Shown here in pieces: positions 1-10,171 of a stretch of 64,000 bases of DNA. The stretch covers positions 1 through 64,000 of the forward strand of contig NW_013657624.1 of the NCBI RefSeq assembly GCF_000142905.1, written 5' to 3'. Made by a program: the position numbers and the translations under genes. The number at the start of each line of letters is the position of its first letter. The stretch's first letter is position 1. The DNA is from Thecamonas trahens ATCC 50062. Lineage: Eukaryota > Apusozoa > Apusomonadida > Apusomonadidae. The notes beneath the pieces are model-generated. The model was not told the DNA's origin, searched no databases, and worked only from the letters and a program-made list of their open reading frames with translations.

Positions 1-63
1 CCCCCTCCCCCCGCACCCACTCCACTCCACCCCCAGCCCCCACCCCCCACCCACCACCACCCC

Positions 64-1692
64 ATGCCCAACCGCTGCATGCTCTCGGGCCAGATGATTG
101 TGGTTGTGGTCCTCGTCTGTGTCTCGCTCGCCTCGGTCATCACCTACACCCTCACCTCGTCCTCGGCCGTCGGCTACCTGAGTCAGAGCAGCAGCCCGTT
201 CCACAGCCCGTCGCTGCAGCAGAGACAAGGCGGCGGCGAGCTCGGTGGGGCGCTTGTGGCGGCAACAGAGGCGGCAGCAGCAGCAGCAGCATCAGCGAGA
301 CACTGTACCCCGCCGGCCTCCTCAGTGGCAGCGCCTCCGGCCTTTGACGCCCTTTATCCGCCGGTCAACGTGTCGGCAGTGACGAGCGTGGTGGCCGATT
401 TGGCCCGATGGGCGTCGTCACTGGCCAAGCCCGACTGGCGGACTGATGACGTCCTCATTGTCCTTCCCGACCCGAGTGAGCCGACCGACTGGTCGATTGT
501 CGACTCGTTGCCGGTCCCGTCTGGGCGTCCGCCGTTTGCCTCACTCGCCGAGTTTGACGAGTGGAAGATGAAGGCGTCCGGGAGCGTGACCGAGGACATG
601 CTCACGCCGCTGCCGACGGTCCGCTCGCAGTGGGGCCGCCAGCTCGGCAATGAGTACATGGGCAATACCAAGATGGGCATGGCCTCGTTCGTGGTCGACG
701 GCATCACCATCATCATCAAGCGCAGCGACCGGCCTCAGCCTGTTCTCCACACCGACAAGATCGAGCCCATCATGCGGCTTGTCAACGAGTGTGGCTTCCA
801 CAAGATTGTTGCCCAGCACTGGGTCGACAAGTGGCAGGGCGTACCGACCATGTTTGCCGTCGTCTCGCCGGGCGTCACTGTTGAGCTCGGCCGCGGCCGG
901 CCGGCCAAAGTCTACCCGCCACACACTCGCACCATGTTTGCGAACATCCCCTCATGGCAGGTCCGCCTCATGGCTCTCTATGACATGCTCTTCAGCTATA
1001 CCGACCGCCACTACGGCAACATCCTTGTCGACGAACAGTTCAACATCTATTCCATCGACGCGTTCCAGAACACCCTCGGCGACAACCCGCTCGCCGTCAA
1101 CTCGATCCTCCTCCCGTTCACCTCCAAGTACGGCATCCACCGCCTCTCCTTTGAGTTTCTCTTCAAGAACATGCCCATGCCGACCTACGACGACCCGACC
1201 GTCACCCTCGACTACCGCTGCCACACTCCGGGCGGCCGTATTGGTGTCGTCTTTCCTCCGCCTCTCCGCTCGTGCATGGCCGACCTCGCGTCGGCCGATC
1301 CGCCCGACCTCGTCGCTCGCTACGGCTTTCCCAAGCTCGCCGCCGCTGAGACACTTGTTGACAACGCGCGCTCGCTCCTCATCCACGGATTTGAGGCTAC
1401 GGCTTTTGCTGCTGCCAACCGCTCGCTCCACTCGAACCCCAAAGAGGCTTTGCAGCCGTGGCTCTCGCCGTCGCAACCGTGCTGCCTTCTCATCGGCAAC
1501 GTGTGCCAGGCAGTCGACTCGCGGCCCCCGGCGAGTGGTCGACGGTTGGCCGACGCTGAGCGCCGCCACAACCGCAGTTGTCACTTGCACGCTGCCTTGT
1601 TTACGGCCCGGCGTCGTCGACCCACTGCTGGCCAATCCAGTAGTCGCCGTCAAAGACGTCGAGGAAGGCGTCGACAACGGCGGCGTCGGTGA
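64..1692 (+). CDS. Secretory-pathway kinase-like protein (FAM20/PI3K-like fold), type II membrane
   Basis: A 542-residue frame starts at the first ATG after a C/A-rich leader. Residues 10-30 form a hydrophobic signal-anchor, followed by an Ala/Gln/Gly-rich luminal stem to about residue 100. The core (about 190-400) has a candidate nucleotide lysine (K219, in a hydrophobic beta strand), the catalytic-loop pattern D314-R-H-x-x-N319 and a following I-D332 that would be the metal-binding aspartate. This order (D-R-x-x-x-N then x-D) is shared by FAM20/four-jointed secretory kinases and PI3/4-kinases; I cannot tell which family from sequence alone. Kinase activity is inference. The last 30 residues are Arg/Ser-rich and overlap the 3' end of the convergent gene by 92 bp, so the true C-terminus may be earlier or follow an unseen intron. 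Confidence 0.6.
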   Translation: MPNRCMLSGQMIVVVVLVCVSLASVITYTLTSSSAVGYLSQSSSPFHSPSLQQRQGGGELGGALVAATEAAAAAAASARHCTPPASSVAAPPAFDALYPPVNVSAVTSVVADLARWASSLAKPDWRTDDVLIVLPDPSEPTDWSIVDSLPVPSGRPPFASLAEFDEWKMKASGSVTEDMLTPLPTVRSQWGRQLGNEYMGNTKMGMASFVVDGITIIIKRSDRPQPVLHTDKIEPIMRLVNECGFHKIVAQHWVDKWQGVPTMFAVVSPGVTVELGRGRPAKVYPPHTRTMFANIPSWQVRLMALYDMLFSYTDRHYGNILVDEQFNIYSIDAFQNTLGDNPLAVNSILLPFTSKYGIHRLSFEFLFKNMPMPTYDDPTVTLDYRCHTPGGRIGVVFPPPLRSCMADLASADPPDLVARYGFPKLAAAETLVDNARSLLIHGFEATAFAAANRSLHSNPKEALQPWLSPSQPCCLLIGNVCQAVDSRPPASGRRLADAERRHNRSCHLHAALFTARRRRPTAGQSSSRRQRRRGRRRQRRRR

Positions 1693-2953
1693 TGCCGAGC
1701 GTAAAGTCGCGGTTGGCCTGAATCCACGTTCCGTGGCTCGAGTTGTACGGCACGAGCGTCTCGCCCGAGTACTGTGGCCAGTCGGACGGTGACCAGTTGC
1801 CCGACGACATCCACGCCGTGGTATTGTCAACGACCCAGTACTTTTGGTGCGAGAACGAGTACAGATGCCGGCGGGTGGTCTGCACTCGGGCCCCGCGCTT
1901 GGTGAGGAAGCGGTAGCACCCGCGCGCAAGCTCGTAGTCGTCGTACGCAAAGATGGCGTCAGAGACAAGCAGATACAGCTCGGTCTCGTCGCGCTCGACA
2001 AAGTCGCCAAGCCACTCGCACAGGTCGTAGTCGGTCACCTGGTAGATGTAGAGCACAAAGGTGTTGCGAGCGGCATCCAGTGCGGCCTTGAGCGTCTCGT
2101 ACGTGTAGTCGGGCGACATGACAAGCTCGACGCGCGCCTCGTCGAGCGCCACTGTCTTAGTTGTCGCCACATACGAGCCGGGGAACGGCTCGGGCGGCGG
2201 GACAACGACTCGAAGCGCCGCTTTGGACCGGATGACCGCCAGCTCAGCCGGCGTGTACTCGTGGGCCGGCGAGAACTGAAGTGCGACATCCCAGTCGGCG
2301 TCAAATACATCGGCGGCAACATCAAGCACCTCGCGAACGCCCTCGCCCGAGAGCCGGATCCCGGCCTCGCGGTTCTTGCGGAACGAGGTCTCGGAAAAGT
2401 TGATTGAGGAGAACGCGGTTGCGGCGTCGGGTGTCCGGGCATCGACCGAGATGTACTTTGCATGCCAGAACGTAGTCGATGTGTAGTAACGGATCTCTGC
2501 GCCAGCGAGGTAGAGGAAGGTCAGCGGGTCGATGCGACCTGCGGCCGGCGGCGTGGCGCCAAAGTCGTTGGTGAGGATGCGGACCGACTTGCCAGCCGAG
2601 AGCGCGTTGACGAGTGCCGCAAAGATGGGGAACGTCTCGTTCATCCGTTGCTCCTCCACCGTGCATCCGCCGCCATATGTGCATCCAATCCACGAGGAGA
2701 AGCCCGGCGTGCCGACGTCAATGCTCTTGTCCGCGCTCTCCACCAGCTCGGTGAGGAACGAGGTCGAGTTGTCCGGCGAGAAGAAGACGGCGGCCTCGCC
2801 CGAGCCACGCTCCACAACTGCCGGCCGGAACTGAACATGGTACGACTTCTCCTGATGGTCCCACGCAGGGTCACTACTCTGCTTCATGCTCATTGCCATT
2901 GCCACGGCCGTGGCAAGGACCACAGCCGTCGCCAGCCAGCCTGCACGCTTCAT
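1601..2953 (-). CDS. Secreted phospholipase D-superfamily protein (PLD3/PLD4-like)
   Basis: 450 residues from an ATG at 2953. Residues 5-22 form a signal peptide or signal-anchor. Two complete HKD motifs are visible: H164-x-K166-x4-D171, followed by a Ser-Ser-x-Asn-Phe segment, and H369-x-K371-x4-D376, followed by S-S-G-N-W. Two HKD half-sites in one chain form one active site in the PLD superfamily. The length and the secretory N-terminus match the PLD3/PLD4/K4-poxvirus-type group, in which animal members act as lysosomal 5' exonucleases or lipid-transfer enzymes; the substrate here is not determined. Several N-x-S/T sites suggest a glycosylated luminal protein. It is transcribed divergently from the receptor gene at 3690 and converges on the kinase-like gene, overlapping it by 92 bp. 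Confidence 0.85.
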   Translation of the reverse strand: MKRAGWLATAVVLATAVAMAMSMKQSSDPAWDHQEKSYHVQFRPAVVERGSGEAAVFFSPDNSTSFLTELVESADKSIDVGTPGFSSWIGCTYGGGCTVEEQRMNETFPIFAALVNALSAGKSVRILTNDFGATPPAAGRIDPLTFLYLAGAEIRYYTSTTFWHAKYISVDARTPDAATAFSSINFSETSFRKNREAGIRLSGEGVREVLDVAADVFDADWDVALQFSPAHEYTPAELAVIRSKAALRVVVPPPEPFPGSYVATTKTVALDEARVELVMSPDYTYETLKAALDAARNTFVLYIYQVTDYDLCEWLGDFVERDETELYLLVSDAIFAYDDYELARGCYRFLTKRGARVQTTRRHLYSFSHQKYWVVDNTTAWMSSGNWSPSDWPQYSGETLVPYNSSHGTWIQANRDFTLGITDAAVVDAFLDVFDGDYWIGQQWVDDAGP

Positions 2954-3689
2954 ATTTGCGAGTCACGTGTTAACAAGAGTATGCAAATGGTGGTGAATGG
3001 CGGCGAATGGCGACGAATGGCGAGCGCGGGCGGTTGCAAGGAATGGTGTTTGTTTATTGCTGCATCAATCGACGGCGCAGGAGGAGATACAGTGTGTGTG
3101 TGTGTGTGTATACATATCTGTGTGTCTGTGGCTAGTGCCTCAGACTGATCAATGGCGGGGTGCGTGAGTGGTGTGACGCAGTGTGTGGTTTGCGGTTGGT
3201 GACATCAATGAGCGCGGCTCATGCTGTGGTGTGTGGTGAGTGCGGATCTGGTGGTGGTGTGTTGGCAGTTTGCCAATCGTTTGTGGAGCGGGATTTTATA
3301 CATCCAGGATCTCAACGCACCGTTGCCACTGCCTATCCCACGGCGGTGGCACTATGTTCTCAGTCCAGCCCCTGGTGCTGCGCGGGAGAACAGACGCGGG
3401 AGGGGGCTACCTAGACTTCCTTCGCGCGGTGCTGCGGCGCCAAGTGTGGGGGGGCTCCGTTTGCAGAAATGGCCGCACTCAGCCCAGGTTTGACCCAATC
3501 CGTTCGTATGTGGATCCACCGTGAGTAGGTCGCACTTCACGACATGGTATTGTTCCGTAATGGGCCAATTTAGAACACCCCAACCCCAGCCACGCTATTT
3601 TCTATGCCAATCAGCACAATGAAGCCTTCAAACGAACACCCCGACGCTGGCTACCATCGTGGCAGTCACTTGACTTGCCACATAACACC
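2954..3689. other. Intergenic, divergent promoter region
   Basis: No convincing gene in about 735 bp between the divergent PLD-like gene and the first receptor gene. It holds a (GT)9 microsatellite at about 3092-3109 and two CCAAT pentamers (3565-3569 and 3607-3611), 80-125 bp upstream of the receptor ATG. Small open frames here have no domain, no composition bias and no start context worth calling. Confidence 0.6.
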
Positions 3690-6346
3690 ATGCACCTAGT
3701 CACCCTCCTTTGCCTGATATTTGCATGTGTTGTGGCAGTCGACACGACGGTCATTCGCTCCGCACTGGCTGTTGTTGACCAGACCATGCATCCTACCGGC
3801 GACAATGTGGTCGACCTTGCCACCGACTCGCTCTTCGTTCCAACCGTCTTGGTGGGAAACCTCGCCTCGTCCACCGGGCTCGTCCACATCATCCCCACAA
3901 GCCGCCTCATTATCCCAGGCCTCGTTCTCGCTTCGCCGGCCAATGTTTCCGGTGCAGACCTTGAGCTCTGCATCGTCCCACCCGCATCCGTGGCGCATCT
4001 TGGCGAAGTTCCGAGCGGGCCAAGGCCATCGTGTCGCCATCGTGACCAGATGGCCTGTCAAACGCTTTTTTGGACCCGGTCTCGAGAACCACCGTGACAG
4101 GTCTCGACTCCATGCTGTCCAGCCTCGCCTCCTTGCTTGTCACATCCCATCCACCGCCCATCGCACTCTGTCTCAGGAGTGAAATGAGTGGTGTAACCTT
4201 TGAGGCCCCATCTCCTTCTCCAACTGTACTCATCGACTACTATGAGGTCTGCCCACAGCTGCTGGTCAAGAACGCGCACGTTGCCAACTCGCCACTGACG
4301 GGAACGACCGCCGCGCCGGTCGATGCTACGCTCATCGTCACATGCGAGTCGGGCCGCATCCTCTCAACGTCCCATGCCGCCAGTGGAACCGTCACCTGCC
4401 AGATATCAGGGGCATACTCGCCCACGGTCGTGTGTATCGATGCGGCTGCACTACCCTCGACGGATCCCTGCCCGCCGCGCTCGTTCCGCGACACCTGCGG
4501 AGTCTGCTCCGGGCTGGGCACGGGCCACGTTGCCAACGCCGATCTTGACGCATGCGGTGTGTGTTTTGGCGAAAATGCCGCGCTGGACGATTGTGGCGTG
4601 TGCTTTGGCAACAACGCCGCGATGGACGAGTGCGGCGTGTGCTTTGGCGACGGGTCGCAGTGCGCCGGCTGCGACGGGGTGCCCAACTCGGGTGCACGTC
4701 CGGATGTTTGCGGACAATGCATGGGCAATGGGTCGTCATGCTTGGGATGTGATGGCATTGTCATCCCATCCGGGGGCGCCACCTTTGACAGCTGTGGCGT
4801 ATGTGGTGGTTCCGCAGGCAGCACTGACTGCGCGACGCCGTGCGATGGTGACGCTGCCATCTACGACTGCGCAGGCACATGCGGAGGCGATGCCGTCATG
4901 AACGCATGTGGCGCATGTGTTGGCGGTGTCACTGGTCGCCCCGTTGACTATGGCCGCGACGACTGCGGCGTCTGTTGGGGCGGAAACCTCGCGAAGGACC
5001 GATGCGGCGTGTGTTGGGGCCGGGACACAGGCATCGATGCATGTGGCCAGTGTCACGGCGGTGGAGCCGGGCGCGATGCATGCGGCGTGTGCCACGGCGG
5101 TAACGCCACAATGGATGCGTGCGGGGTATGCGGTGGCGATGGTCTCTCGTGTATCGGCTGTGACCTTGTCCACTTTTCCGGCAAGGAAGTCGACGAGTGC
5201 GGCGTGTGCGACGGCGAGTCCGAATGCTCCGTTGCTTCGATGGTGGCTACCACATCGCACTCACGCAAACGTACCCTCCGCATTGTTGCTGTAGCAATTG
5301 GCAGCACCATGCTCTTGGCAATGGTCATAGTCATCGGCATCGCCGCATGCCTGCCTTCCATCAAGAGGCGCGGCCGGTCGTCCCGTGTTGACGTTGCAAG
5401 CCCGCACACGCTCGCAGATGCCGAGGCCGTCACATCAAGCCAGTCTGCTACATCATCAAGGCACGTCACAGAAGTCGTCGTTGGGAAAGAGACTACTATC
5501 GGGCTAGCTGTCGTCATGGTGGCCACGGTTGCCGACGATGAGCAAATGCGGGTGTCTCATTCCGCCGCAATGCGCGATGCCACCATACTCCACAACGTCG
5601 CTTTTCGCCATGTCCTGGCACAAACATCTGGGTGCGAGCTTGCTGCTGCGCAAACTACCTTTACCGCTGTATTTCCTCACAACGCCGTCGACGAGGCCAT
5701 CGCCACCGCCGACAAGCTTCACACGACCATGCTCAAAGTTCCTTGGCCGCGGGAGATCAGCCACTTTGTCGGCCGCAGCAACGACTCGCTTGCTGTGGAC
5801 TTTCCAGGTAGGTCAACCTTGGGCGCATCAGATCAGAGCACATCGCTTCCTCACGACGCGGCCCCAGCTCTTTGGAATGGCTTTCGACTGTGCATCGGGC
5901 TGCACATCGGGCACATCGACGCCATGCCCACTGCATACGACGGCGATCCCTCCTTCCCGGGCCCTGCCGCCGAATCTACTGCGACCATCGCCGCCCTTGC
6001 GCCACCAGGCACCACTGCTGCCTCGGAGTGCCTCTTGGCAGCTTCTACGTCCCACGACATCGTGGCAGTGCGCATCGCCAATGTCGATGACATAGAGAGG
6101 GCCTCATCGTCTACCTCGGTCTACAGTGTCGGCCACTGCGACTCACTCGCCGTCAACCGGCTTGTTGCAGCCGGTCTTGTGCCCCCATCTCCATCACCTG
6201 GCCGCTTGATCTTGTCGGCAGATCTGGAGTCACAGTTGTCGACCCCGAATGAGTTGTCGGAAACGACCACCATGTCGTTTGGCCCAATGGTCCCTACTGG
6301 GCCATCTGGGTCTCCGATGGCCGCACAGAAAATGCGCATCCCTTAA
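3690..6346 (+). CDS. Receptor-type cyclase-homology protein 1 (Sushi, CGVC repeats, TM, degenerate class III cyclase domain)
   Basis: Starts at ATG 3690 with a 20-residue signal peptide. The frame breaks at a T6 run (4066-4071): one extra T joins the N-terminal part to the downstream frame and restores a continuous domain, so I read it as one gene with a probable base undercall. Order: N-terminal beta-rich domain, Sushi/CCP-like module with paired cysteines (about 4245-4440), cysteine-rich region of D-x-C-G-V-C-[FW]-G units (about 4490-5230), one transmembrane helix (about 5270-5350), basic stop-transfer, then a cyclase homology domain (about 5500-6150). Both metal-binding aspartate positions are replaced (Ala/Thr-rich at the first; T at the second, in Q-T-T-F), and the W-N-G-F-R-L-C-I-G-L-H strand is still recognisable. 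Probably a pseudocyclase. It lacks the long SR-rich tail of its paralogs. Confidence 0.72.
4066..4071 (+). other. Apparent -1 frame break in receptor 1 (T6 run)
   Basis: Upstream coding is in the frame of ATG 3690. Downstream coding, which aligns with paralogs through the segment before the Sushi module, is in the frame that a seventh T would give. No convincing GT-AG intron of suitable length fits between 4000 and 4100. Confidence 0.55.
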
Positions 6347-6925
6347 CTCACCTGCGTGGGTTGCATGGCATCTCTCCTCTTGCTGGGCCTGGTACACAGT
6401 TCGCGCTGCATGCGTACCGCTCCATCGGCGAGCGTGGCACAATTGCATGCATCTTTCCATCCGGCCATTTTGATCGCAACGCCACGCTCACCGCTGCCCG
6501 CCGCCGCACAGCAATCCTGCCCCCTTACTTCCGATTCCCGCTACGGGCTCCGATGGCGTCGACAGAGTCGGCTCTTGAAGAGTGCTGGCCCAACGGCCTG
6601 ACCCTCTGTGCCACCACATCTTGCCGATTGGCTCGGTGACTCGCGCGCACATGGGCAATCGTCACAAGCTCGCGTTCGAAAAATTAAAGCAAGACTTGGG
6701 CGGCCAGAAGATGCCTGTCGTCGTTGTCGAACATCGTCATCAACTGGTGGGTGGTGGGTTCACAGAGCGATCGCTCGGCCAGCAACCGAAGCTGGTGTTG
6801 CATTTGTTCGTTGGCTCGCGAGTGCGGATGCGGATGCGGCCCGACACTGACTCAACTCAGACACCCGCCGCTCAGGCACGCCACCCGCCCCGGGCCAACC
6901 GCATCAGACAACAACTCCACTGCAG
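6347..6925. other. Intergenic between tandem receptor genes
   Basis: About 580 bp with no supportable gene. An inverted CCAAT box (ATTGG, 6627-6631) lies about 300 bp upstream of the next ATG. No relic of a missing C-terminal tail of receptor 1 could be recognised. Confidence 0.5.
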
Positions 6926-9900
6926 ATGGTGGTATCAATACCAACCGCCCTACTCACGCTATGGCTGCTCGTGCTGGTCCCTGCCGCGAGTCCAGCCACT
7001 CTCCGCGTCGCCGTCGCCACCTTGCCATCGGCCGACTTCGCCGCCGCCTGGACAGCTTCCCCACCCACACTTGTTCCTCGCGCATCGGAAGCCACCCTCA
7101 CCAGCAATGCCTCGCTAATCCTCAACATCCGCTTTCCCCTCGCCATCCACTCGACAACAGGCCACATTGCTGCTGCTGCGTCTTCGTCGATCGTCTTGAA
7201 CGGCATCGCCTTTCATGCCCCTCCTCCATGGCTGCTATCGCTCGTTCCGCTTCCGCTCCCCGCGCATCCGTCACTCTCGCTCCATCACTCGCAATGGCTT
7301 GCGCTGGCGACAGCTTCGCCAGCAAATGCCCCTTTTGCGCAAATGTTGGTCTCGGTTGCCAACAACACGCACGTAGCTGGTCAGCTCTCCGGCGAGGCGC
7401 TCGCTCACTGGATCGACGCCGCCTGGTCGACTGGCGTTCTTGGCGGAGAGTACCTGCCGATCCGCCTCAGCCTCCCAGACAACGCCACTGCAGACGACTA
7501 TGCCATCGTCGACCTCTCCACTGGCGCATTGCTCATGATCCACTACTACGAAGTCTGCGAGCCCTTGTTCCTACCCAACGGCTTGCCACTCGCGTCTCCC
7601 GTCCCGGTCGGTGACGATGTGGCACTCGTATGCAACAATGGCTACGAGCTTGTCGGTGCCGGTAGTGACGGATTAGTGACGTGCACCGCCGACGGGACGT
7701 ACCAGCCGCAAACGCCAGCATGTCGTCCTGTGCCTGATCCCCCTGACGCCGGGCCATGTCCTGGCCTGGCGATCCGTGACACCTGCGGCGTCTGCTCCGG
7801 TCCGGGCACCGCTCACATCGCCGACTCGGATCTCGACGCGTGCGGTGTGTGCTTTGGTGCTAATGCCGCGCTCGATGACTGTGGCGTGTGCTTTGGCAAC
7901 AACGCTGCCAAGGACGCATGTGGTGTGTGCTTCGGCGACGGATCGCGATGTGCCGGCTGCGACGGGGTGCCACACTCGGGATTGCTCCCGGACGTGTGCG
8001 GGCTATGCGGTGGCGATGGGACGTCATGCCTTGGATGCAATGGCATCCCCATTCCATCTGGCGATGCTGTCTTTGACGGCTGTGGCGTGTGCGGTGGCCC
8101 AGGGACTGTCGGCTCTTGCGGCGCGACGTGCAACGCGTCGGCACCTCTCCACGTCAGCTACGACTGCGCAGGGGTCTGCGGTGGCTCGGCGTACATCGAC
8201 TCGTGCGGCGCATGCGTGGGTGGGATTACTGGAAAACGTCCCGAGTACGCACGCGATGGCTGTGGTGTGTGCTGGGGCGGCAACTCGAGTCGCGATGCGT
8301 GCGGAGTATGTGGCGGTGGCGGCACGGACATCGACGACTGCGGCGTGTGCTTTGGCAACAACAGTGAGAAAGACGAGTGCGGCCGATGTTGGGGAAACAA
8401 TGCGTTTCATGATCTGTGCGGCGTGTGCAACGGGAGCGCAACCACCTGCGCCGGCTGCGACTTTGTCATTGGCTCCAAGCTCCGCATCGACGACTGTGGT
8501 GTGTGCGGTGGGCAGGGTGATTGCCACTCTACCCGCATTCTCGGCATGCCCTCGATGGCGGTGGCGTTGACTACAGCTGTGATGCTCTTCTGTGTTTTGG
8601 CAATCATCGGCCTTGGCACCGCAGTCTTGCTTCTGGCGCGTCGGCGGCGTCGGGCAAAGGTAGCCGCAACGGCGGCGATCCGAAAAGCAGCCCTGGCCGA
8701 GGCTCCACACGGCGAGCTGATCTTGATGGTCACCCACGTTGTGTCTGCCTCGGATATCTGGGCCGCCATGCCGGCTGCCATGTACGAGGCCATGCTCCAG
8801 CACGACATCTGTCTCCGGCAGGTCATCTCCGAGTATGACGGGTACGAGATTGCGTCTGAGCATGACTCGTTTGTCGTCGCCTTTCCGGCATCCGAAGCCA
8901 TTTCAGCCGTCCACGCCGCCATCGCCATCCACGATCGCATGGTCACCCTCGCATGGCCACGGGTTCTTCTCACCTCCGACCTCTGTCCAACCGTTGTGGC
9001 CCACACAGGCCTCAACGTCTCCCACGATGGCAGTTTATGCCACACCTGGCGCGGTCTTCGGCTCCGTATCGGCATCCACGCCTGCCTCCTCACTCGATCG
9101 TACTCGCCGGCGAGCCAGGGCATTGAGTACGCCGGTCCCGGTCTCGCACACACATCTGTCATCTCCCAGGCCGCGCCCGATGGCGCTGTCGTGGTCACCC
9201 GCGAGGTCCTCGCCTGCCTTCCGTCGACACTGCCGGCGCATCTCTCAATCGAGTGCGTCGACCGCGTCGTCTCGGCCAACGGCGACGTCTCCTTTGACAT
9301 CTTTGCCGTTTCCGCCCAGGGCTCTGTCACTACGGCCCGCAAAACGACTGGCCCAGTCGCATCGAGTCATGCTCTTGCTCATAGCGAGAGTGGACAAGTA
9401 GGCGGGGTCTCGTCAGCGACGCCTGTCCATGTCTCGACCACGAGCCGGTCTAGACACCTTGTCCTGAACACCCGGCTCACCAGCACGAGTCAGAAGCAGA
9501 GCGCAGGCTCGGCCCCGCACGAAGCCTCGTCGACGTCGTTCCGCTCGGCATCGTCGGACGATACCGAGACCACTGTTCGCTCGCGATCGCGTCGGTCCTT
9601 AACTCCAGCCATGAGCAATCGGAGCCAACGCTCGACCCAGGCTCGCAAAGTCCGAAATGTAAGACCGAAGCGCTTGCCCCGATCGTCTTCGGCAGCTGGC
9701 TCGCTTGAGATGCATGTCACGGGGCCCTGCAAGGCACCTGGTGCTGGCTCTATCGAAATGCCATCTCCCAACGCCATGATCAACGAGCTACTAGCCGCAA
9801 CGTTGGCCAACATGGCGCCCGAGTCCAGCAAGCATACCGCGCCGAAAGGCCCAAGAACGATTCTAAGTCGACGGAACGGGCATCCCTCTACGTCACAATC

Positions 9901-10171
9901 GCCGTCGCGGTCGCAGTCGCGGTCGCAGTCGCGGTCGCTGTCGGTCTCACTGGCGTCACGCGCATTAGAACAGCCGGCCTGGGTCAATTCTCGCCGACGC
10001 ATCCGGTCGCTTTCGGTTTCCGAGACGCCACAGACACCTCACACACGCATGCTCTCGGCCTCGTGCAACGGCACATCCATCATCGTCGAAGACGCTCACG
10101 CGACAGCCTCCCAAGCCCGTGCCGGAGCAGCGCCTGTGGCCTTGGACGGCGACGCGAACCGGGCACGGTAG
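6926..10171 (+). CDS. Receptor-type cyclase-homology protein 2
   Basis: Uninterrupted 1081-residue frame. Signal peptide 1-24; N-terminal beta-rich domain 25-207 ending in I-H-Y-Y-E-V-C, as in its paralogs; Sushi/CCP-like module 211-266 (C-x-P-L...G-D-x-V-x-L-x-C...G-x-x-x-x-x-x-x-C, ending at C266); cysteine-rich region 286-533 of about 16 D-x-C-G-x-C units with interspersed C-x-G-C-[DN]-G loops; transmembrane helix 543-570; basic RRRRR stop-transfer; class III cyclase homology domain about 596-796; Ser/Arg/Gln-rich tail to 1081. In the cyclase domain the first metal aspartate is His604, the second is kept (H-D647-S-F), and W708-R-G-L-R-L-R-I-G-I-H is present. The usual Asn/Arg pair of class III cyclases aligns with A741 and V745. 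The product is probably plasma-membrane, with catalysis doubtful. The 3' end overlaps the convergent gene by 76 bp. Confidence 0.85.
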   Translation: MVVSIPTALLTLWLLVLVPAASPATLRVAVATLPSADFAAAWTASPPTLVPRASEATLTSNASLILNIRFPLAIHSTTGHIAAAASSSIVLNGIAFHAPPPWLLSLVPLPLPAHPSLSLHHSQWLALATASPANAPFAQMLVSVANNTHVAGQLSGEALAHWIDAAWSTGVLGGEYLPIRLSLPDNATADDYAIVDLSTGALLMIHYYEVCEPLFLPNGLPLASPVPVGDDVALVCNNGYELVGAGSDGLVTCTADGTYQPQTPACRPVPDPPDAGPCPGLAIRDTCGVCSGPGTAHIADSDLDACGVCFGANAALDDCGVCFGNNAAKDACGVCFGDGSRCAGCDGVPHSGLLPDVCGLCGGDGTSCLGCNGIPIPSGDAVFDGCGVCGGPGTVGSCGATCNASAPLHVSYDCAGVCGGSAYIDSCGACVGGITGKRPEYARDGCGVCWGGNSSRDACGVCGGGGTDIDDCGVCFGNNSEKDECGRCWGNNAFHDLCGVCNGSATTCAGCDFVIGSKLRIDDCGVCGGQGDCHSTRILGMPSMAVALTTAVMLFCVLAIIGLGTAVLLLARRRRRAKVAATAAIRKAALAEAPHGELILMVTHVVSASDIWAAMPAAMYEAMLQHDICLRQVISEYDGYEIASEHDSFVVAFPASEAISAVHAAIAIHDRMVTLAWPRVLLTSDLCPTVVAHTGLNVSHDGSLCHTWRGLRLRIGIHACLLTRSYSPASQGIEYAGPGLAHTSVISQAAPDGAVVVTREVLACLPSTLPAHLSIECVDRVVSANGDVSFDIFAVSAQGSVTTARKTTGPVASSHALAHSESGQVGGVSSATPVHVSTTSRSRHLVLNTRLTSTSQKQSAGSAPHEASSTSFRSASSDDTETTVRSRSRRSLTPAMSNRSQRSTQARKVRNVRPKRLPRSSSAAGSLEMHVTGPCKAPGAGSIEMPSPNAMINELLAATLANMAPESSKHTAPKGPRTILSRRNGHPSTSQSPSRSQSRSQSRSLSVSLASRALEQPAWVNSRRRIRSLSVSETPQTPHTRMLSASCNGTSIIVEDAHATASQARAGAAPVALDGDANRAR

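Noticed and set aside
3160-3540. Several 60-95 codon frames between the PLD and receptor 1 genes
   Set aside because: They overlap in three frames, lack ATG or domain signals, and lie in a divergent promoter region.
4490-5230. EGF-like or tenascin assignment of the cysteine repeats
   Set aside because: Spacing C-G-x-C with Asp before the first Cys does not match EGF (six-Cys) modules; closest resemblance is the C-G-V-C-G-G-D segment of ADAMTS proteins, so I leave the repeats unnamed.
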